A DNA stretch of 64,000 nucleotides, taken from positions 186,001-250,000 of the forward strand of contig CAVYXC010000005.1 in assembly GCA_963772515.1 (NCBI GenBank). The letters are read 5' to 3'. The notes below the pieces were generated by a model, which saw nothing but the letters and a program-made list of their open reading frames with translations, did no database searches and was not told where the DNA came from. Shown one piece after another: positions 60,402-64,000 of this stretch (positions are counted from its first letter, which is position 1; every line of letters starts with the position of its first letter). Made by a program: the position numbers and the translations under genes. This stretch comes from JAFAHD01 sp963772515. GTDB lineage: Bacteria > Vulcanimicrobiota > Vulcanimicrobiia > Eremiobacterales > Eremiobacteraceae.

Positions 60402-60407
60402 TATAAT
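60402..60407 (+). promoter_or_regulatory. TATAAT -10 element very close to an ATG
   Basis: TATAAT at 60402-60407 ends only six bases before ATG 60414, so a start point at the usual distance would coincide with the ATG (leaderless mRNA). AT-rich inverted pieces GTATAC (60356) and CATATG (60371) lie upstream; the -35 match is poor. Confidence 0.45.
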
Positions 60408-60413
60408 CAGAGC

Positions 60414-60806
60414 ATGAAGCTTGATTTACGACCGGCTATTTTTGGATCATCCCTGCGGACGCGAATCCTTGTCCTGACGGCGCTGCTCGGGGATACATAC
60501 CCGAGCCAGCTTGCACGGCTGCTCAAGACTTCCCGCAGCGTCGTAGGCGCGGCCGTAGACCGGCTCGAGCGAGAGCACCTCGTAGCAGCGCGAAGATGGG
60601 GAAAGGAACGCCGCATCACCCTGAATCCGACGACGTCGTTTGCGCCCGAACTTCGCGCCTTGCTGCTGAAGCTTGCCGAATCGTCGCCGGAATACAGAGA
60701 AACCGTTCGCTCTCTGCGTGCTCGTCCACGCCGTCGCGGAAAGCCGATCGAACCCTCAGATCCTGAGCAACGGGCACGAGCCCGCGAGCTTGCACGTAAA
60801 CGATGA
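60414..60806 (+). CDS. Winged helix-turn-helix DNA-binding protein, antitoxin-like
   Basis: 130 residues. A winged HTH is visible as TYPSQLARLLKTSRSVVGAAVDRLEREHLVAARRWGKERRITLNP (helix, turn, recognition helix, wing), followed by an Arg-rich tail. It couples (ATGA) to the damaged nucleotidyltransferase gene downstream, an arrangement found in type IV-like (AbiEi/AbiEii-type) toxin-antitoxin pairs. Role: likely repressor of its own transcript; the antitoxin function is inference. Confidence 0.75.
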   Translation: MKLDLRPAIFGSSLRTRILVLTALLGDTYPSQLARLLKTSRSVVGAAVDRLEREHLVAARRWGKERRITLNPTTSFAPELRALLLKLAESSPEYRETVRSLRARPRRRGKPIEPSDPEQRARARELARKR

Positions 60807-61299
60807 TCAACGATCAATCCAGTCTCGTCGACGTGGCCTTCGCCGTTTGCACGCTTACCAATCGTTCGACGCCGATTTCGTAGCTCAGTTTTCCCCGGAC
60901 CCCGACAACACCGCGAAACTCGTGAGAGCGATGGGTGACCTCGGCTACGAGCTTGACGGCAACATGTTCAAGCACAAACGCGGCAGTGTGTTCACCGTCG
61001 AGTTCCCAAAAGGCCCGCTTCAAGTGGGAGGCGATCTTGTCAAGGGCTATGACACGGTGAAGCGCGGCAAAGAGACGCTCCATGTGGTCTCGGCGACGGA
61101 CTGCATTCGCGATCGTCTCAGTGCGTTTTATTTCTGGAATGATCGCTCGTCGCTTGAGACCGCTCTCGATGTGGCGTTGGCAGTACCCGATAAGATTAAC
61201 CTCGATCTAATCGAAACGTGGAGCGCGCGTGAACGTGAGACGAATAAGTTCGTTGAGTTCGAGCGCTTGTTCCGTTCGAGACGTGCGGCGTTAGGCTAG
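60803..61299 (+). pseudogene. Broken nucleotidyltransferase (AbiEii/DUF6036-like toxin) with internal deletion and frameshift
   Basis: ATG 60803 overlaps the HTH stop. Its frame reads about 17 nucleotidyltransferase-like residues (VDVAFAVCT), then goes out of frame and hits a stop at about 60881. From about 60858 another frame continues as AYQSFDADFVAQFSPD through ETLHVVSATDCIRDRLSAFY to the end at 61299, matching the rest of such proteins. The segment that should carry the GGS/T-type nucleotide-binding loop between VCT and AYQS is missing, while the D-x-D motif (DAD) remains. The deletion removes catalysis, so the toxin is probably inactive. A base error could explain the frameshift but not the missing segment. 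Confidence 0.72.
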
Positions 61300-61308
61300 A
61301 CTAACGCT

Positions 61309-62073
61309 TTACGCGGTCCAGAAGCGCTTTGGGTCGATCTCGCGGATGATGCGCAACTCTTCTTCCGTCGGCTCGGGGGTCGTCTTGAGCACCGGGGTGA
61401 CCATCAGCGGCCAGCCGGTGTTCGCTTTGACGTCTTCGGCTTTGACGCCGGGATGCACAGTATCGAGGTACGCTTCGCCGGATTCAAAGCCGAAACGCAG
61501 CACGCCCATCGTGGTGATGATCGCCGACGGCCCGCCGCGCGGCAGCCCTTCGTCAGCACGCCAGTGCGCGCCGTCCCCGTTGCCCGGCGAGGTGACGTAG
61601 CTGACGCGTTCTACAAGCCGGCGGTCGTTATGCTCGATGATCACGACGAAACGGCGCGCCAGCGACGCGATATCAGCCGCGCCGCCGCTGCCAGGCAGCT
61701 TGACCTCAGGCGCATATGGATCACCGATGTACGACGTGTTGATATTGCCGTATTTGTCAACTTCTGCGCCGCCCAAAAAGCCTAGATCCACTTCGCCCTT
61801 CTGCATGAGCCCCATGACAGTCGTCATGCGGCAGCACATCTGCGCACCCTCGATGTTCGGCGGGTCGCCCATCGTGTAGAGCAGCTCGGCTGAAGGCGTG
61901 TCGCGCACGACGCCGTTCTCGAAGAATCCGACAGCGTCGGGCGCGTGCAAGCGCTTGGCTAACGCGAAGGCGATAAGCGGCAGGCGCATGCCGACGAAGA
62001 CCACCTCGCCGTCCTTGATCTCGCGCGATGCGGCGACGACCATGAGCTCTGCCGGCGTATACGGATTTTTCAT
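61309..62073 (-). CDS. CoA-transferase subunit beta (GctB/IpdB-like)
   Basis: 254 residues. Family I CoA-transferase B chain: the active-site glutamate lies in FFENGVV (about 50), and GFLGGAEVDKYGNINTSYIGD and GSGGAADIASLARRFVVII are typical. Transfers CoA between acyl-CoA and an organic acid in the cytoplasm. Start ATG 62073 overlaps the A-subunit stop as ATGA. Close to enoyl-CoA hydratase, suggesting acyl or aromatic acid catabolism. Confidence 0.88.
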   Translation of the reverse strand: MKNPYTPAELMVVAASREIKDGEVVFVGMRLPLIAFALAKRLHAPDAVGFFENGVVRDTPSAELLYTMGDPPNIEGAQMCCRMTTVMGLMQKGEVDLGFLGGAEVDKYGNINTSYIGDPYAPEVKLPGSGGAADIASLARRFVVIIEHNDRRLVERVSYVTSPGNGDGAHWRADEGLPRGGPSAIITTMGVLRFGFESGEAYLDTVHPGVKAEDVKANTGWPLMVTPVLKTTPEPTEEELRIIREIDPKRFWTA

Positions 62074-62990
62074 GTGGCGCTGAAGTTGGCCGGTGCGGCG
62101 GGCTTGTCGTGTTTGACGGCGAGCGCGCGCCAGCGCTCGGCTCCAAGCAGCTTCAGGTAGACGGCACGCGACCCGATACCCGCGATCCAGCGCTGGCGCC
62201 ACTGTTCGAACCCATCGGCGGTCTTGGTCTGCACGTGATACTCCTGGTAGAAGTCGGTGTCGCGCCCGTAATAGCCCTGGACGGGCGACGGATGCGCGCC
62301 GCCGGGTTCGTGGACGACGGCGGTCACTCGGTGCGGCGGGATGAGGACCCGGTTGGGATCGCTCTTGATCACGCTGCTCGGCACGATCTCTTCGGCGACG
62401 ACAACGACTTTGGCAGCAGCAAGCCCCGCTTCTTCGCTCACCCCGAGATTGCCCCAGCAGTGATTGCCGCCGGTCTCGTCGGCACGCTGCACGTGCAGCA
62501 CGGCCACGTCGGGTACAATCGCAGGCACGAGTAGCACGGGCTCGCCGTCGAGCGGCGACTGCGCGAGGCGCAAGGTCGGATTGGTCTTGAGGATGTCCGA
62601 GCCTAGCAGCGTGCGCGCGGGGATGAACGGCACGCCCAGCGCGCCGGCGAGCAGGCTGAGTGCGACCGTGAAATTTGAGTGATCCTCGATAGTGATCTTG
62701 CGCGGCACGCCGTCTTCGGCGGCACGCCGGTAGTTGTAGCCGAGGCCAGCGCTGACGTTGCCCGCCCAGGCCGCGATCACGGTGCGCACGCAGCCGGCGC
62801 CGATGAGCTGATCGAAGAGGATGTCTGAGATGGGGCCGATGACGGTGAGGTCTTGCTTGCCTTGGCGGATGATCTCGTGGCCGGCCGAGAACGGGATGAG
62901 CGCTTCGAGCGCCAATCCCAGCGCGACCGAGGAGCCGTCGGGCACGTGCTGCGCGATCGCCTCGCGCATGGTCGTGAGCTTCGATTTCAC
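62070..62990 (-). CDS. CoA-transferase subunit alpha (GctA/IpdA-like)
   Basis: 306 residues from GTG 62990. Family I CoA-transferase A chain: VPDGSSVALGLALEALIPFSAGHEII, LTVIGPISDILFDQLIGAGC and VLHVQRADETGGNHCWGNLG are recognisable. Works with the B chain encoded directly after it. The acceptor could be glutaconate, 3-oxoadipate or a ring-cleavage product. Confidence 0.87.
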   Translation of the reverse strand: MKSKLTTMREAIAQHVPDGSSVALGLALEALIPFSAGHEIIRQGKQDLTVIGPISDILFDQLIGAGCVRTVIAAWAGNVSAGLGYNYRRAAEDGVPRKITIEDHSNFTVALSLLAGALGVPFIPARTLLGSDILKTNPTLRLAQSPLDGEPVLLVPAIVPDVAVLHVQRADETGGNHCWGNLGVSEEAGLAAAKVVVVAEEIVPSSVIKSDPNRVLIPPHRVTAVVHEPGGAHPSPVQGYYGRDTDFYQEYHVQTKTADGFEQWRQRWIAGIGSRAVYLKLLGAERWRALAVKHDKPAAPANFSAT

Positions 62991-63009
62991 GCCTTACCGC
63001 CACTAATGT

Positions 63010-63038
63010 AGTAGCGCGTTTTTTCGAAACGCGCTACT
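63010..63038. repeat. Strong 12-bp hairpin between CoA-transferase and hydratase genes
   Basis: AGTAGCGCGTTT and AAACGCGCTACT form a perfect stem with loop TTTCG (63022-63026). It lacks a T-run on the minus strand. The preceding GTAG recalls the GTAG flank of the 20-bp palindrome, so it may belong to a second palindromic family or be a processing site. Confidence 0.6.
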
Positions 63039-63076
63039 GCGTCAAGACCCGCGCGTCCGCAAACGCGCCGCTGCGA

Positions 63077-63907
63077 CTACGAGTTGGTGAATTTGGCCAT
63101 GCGTTTCTCGACGTACGCGTTGAGGCCTTCCTTGGCGTCGCTGCTCTGGAACAGCAGCTGTTGCAGCTCGCGCTCGATCGAAAGCGCCTCTGAGAACGGC
63201 ACTTCGCCGCCCGAGACTACCGAGCGCTTGATGTTGCCGACCGCCTTGGCCGCCTTGTTGGGCGTCGTGAATTGCTTGGCGTAGGTGATGACGTCCTTGA
63301 AGAACGCCGCGCCGTCGCCCTCGTAGATCTCGGTGACGAGGCCCAGCTCTTGTGCCTCTTCAAACGAGAAGGTGCGGCCGGTGACCATCAGCTCGAGCGC
63401 CTTAGTGCGCCCGACGACGCGCGTGAGCCGCTGCGTGCCGCCCGTGCCCGGCAGCACGCCGAGCGCTACTTCGGGCAGCCCGATCTTGCCGGCATTCTTG
63501 CGCGCGAGGCGGATGTCGCAGGCGAGTGCGATCTCGAGGCCGCCGCCGACGGTGTGGCCGTTGAGCGCTGCGATGACGAGCTTCGGGGTCTGCTCGAGCC
63601 GCGTCAGCGTCTCGTTAGCGTGCAGGCAGAAATAGTACTTGAACGTCGGGTCGACTTTCTGCAGCATGCCGATGTTCGCCCCGGCGCAGAAGAACTTCTC
63701 GCCGGCTCCGGTGAGCACGACGACCTGCACGGCGTTGTCGAAACGAGCCTGCAAGATGGCGTCGTCGAGCTGGCGCATCATCTCGTGCGTGTACGTGTTC
63801 GCGGGCGGATCGTCGAAGGTGATGACGGCGATATGGTCGCCTTCTTTGCGATAGGTGACCAGCGTCTTGCCGTTGGCCTTGGTATCGCTCTCTAACTTGG
63901 TGGCCAC
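63077..63907 (-). CDS. Enoyl-CoA hydratase/isomerase family protein
   Basis: 276 residues from GTG 63907, with AAGGAGAG seven bases upstream. Crotonase-fold motifs: FFCAGANIGML, ALNGHTVGGGLEIALACDIR (oxyanion-hole glycine) and LPEVALGVLPGTGGTQRL (catalytic glutamate). Hydrates trans-2-enoyl-CoA, or isomerises or cleaves related acyl-CoAs. Directly preceded on the same strand by the 3' end of another gene. Confidence 0.9.
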   Translation of the reverse strand: MATKLESDTKANGKTLVTYRKEGDHIAVITFDDPPANTYTHEMMRQLDDAILQARFDNAVQVVVLTGAGEKFFCAGANIGMLQKVDPTFKYYFCLHANETLTRLEQTPKLVIAALNGHTVGGGLEIALACDIRLARKNAGKIGLPEVALGVLPGTGGTQRLTRVVGRTKALELMVTGRTFSFEEAQELGLVTEIYEGDGAAFFKDVITYAKQFTTPNKAAKAVGNIKRSVVSGGEVPFSEALSIERELQQLLFQSSDAKEGLNAYVEKRMAKFTNS

Positions 63908-63918
63908 GAATTCTCTCC

Positions 63919-64000
63919 TTACGCCGCTTTGGGCGCGACCCAATCTGATTGCTTGAAGATGTCTACCAGCACTTTTTCGTCATCTTCGTTCGGCAGCACT
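63919..64000 (-). CDS. 3' end of an unidentified gene
   Basis: The last 27 codons on the minus strand are visible, ending WVAPKAA with TAA at 63921-63919. Acidic, with DDEKVLVDIFKQSDW. The stop is part of the ribosome-site region of the hydratase gene (12-base gap), indicating an operon. No identity can be assigned from this fragment. Confidence 0.5.
   Translation of the reverse strand, partial: VLPNEDDEKVLVDIFKQSDWVAPKAA

Noticed and set aside
61309..63003. 564-residue open frame spanning both CoA-transferase genes
   Set aside because: Its N-terminal half is an Arg-rich shadow of the alpha subunit; only the part from 62073 is the real beta subunit.
1..64000. CRISPR arrays, insertion sequences, phage genes, rRNA or tRNA genes
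   Set aside because: No regularly spaced repeats, transposase or integrase motifs, or RNA-gene signatures were seen on either strand.

Overview
The window is one contiguous stretch of a high-GC bacterial chromosome, densely packed with about 65 protein genes and no rRNA, tRNA, CRISPR array, phage gene or transposase that I can see. The cell envelope appears to be diderm: a TolC-type channel, an HlyD-type adaptor and two outer-membrane-like barrels ending in phenylalanine are encoded. Copper-amine-oxidase-type domains on Pro/Thr linkers, ThyX in place of ThyA, many family-5 solute-binding lipoproteins without permeases, and mixed aerobic traits (SOD, glycolate oxidase, rubrerythrin-VIT1 fusion) would fit an uncultivated lineage such as Candidatus Eremiobacterota or a relative; this assignment is an inference and is not proven by the sequence. 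|| Layout. 1-4431: Liv-type binding protein, benzoate-CoA-ligase-like enzyme and acyl-CoA synthetase (aromatic or acyl acid uptake and activation). 4428-8559: hemL, an AhpD-like gene with an in-frame UGA at a redox cysteine position (probable selenoprotein), site-2 protease, diacylglycerol-kinase-like gene. 8615-17247 (minus): marR - hlyD - tolC - cupredoxin-like lipoprotein - three tandem peptide/nickel-type binding lipoproteins. 17345-22164: TlpA thioredoxin, thyX, two paralogous surface barrels with TTG starts. 22235-32804: carbonic anhydrase, a pair of secreted paralogs, a beta-propeller, an MDR dehydrogenase, a fourth binding lipoprotein with an amidohydrolase, an aspartyl protease. 32814-39949: YedY-like oxidoreductase, thiGHSE, membrane protein, LolA-like protein, ferredoxin-NADP reductase, class I aldolase. 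39996-41728: SDR/TetR divergent pair. 41871-47877: YciI, membrane-anchored Clp ATPase, Nudix, LON-domain protein, IscX, FabI, SOD, MoaD/MoaE. 47874-55498: rubrerythrin-VIT1, CPBP protease, histone-H1-like protein, glcDEF, lipoprotein. 55627-61299: GAF-GGDEF-HD-GYP protein, MarC, antiporter, an HTH gene with a broken nucleotidyltransferase partner. 61309-64000: CoA-transferase pair, enoyl-CoA hydratase and the end of another gene. || The strongest unusual signals are (1) a UGA codon at the second cysteine position of a CxxC motif in an AhpD/CMD-family gene, followed at the expected distance by a bacterial SECIS-like hairpin, and (2) a dispersed 20-bp palindrome, CGGTCGAATTTATTCGACCG, with at least ten copies. 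Copies abut stop codons exactly, supply one stop codon, show a compensated base-pair change, and sit in-frame inside coding regions as RSNxFD. Also notable are start/stop overlaps of identical geometry in which the start codon is ATA or GTA, a GGDEF protein whose conserved N-terminus has no canonical start, and a toxin-like nucleotidyltransferase that has lost its catalytic segment.
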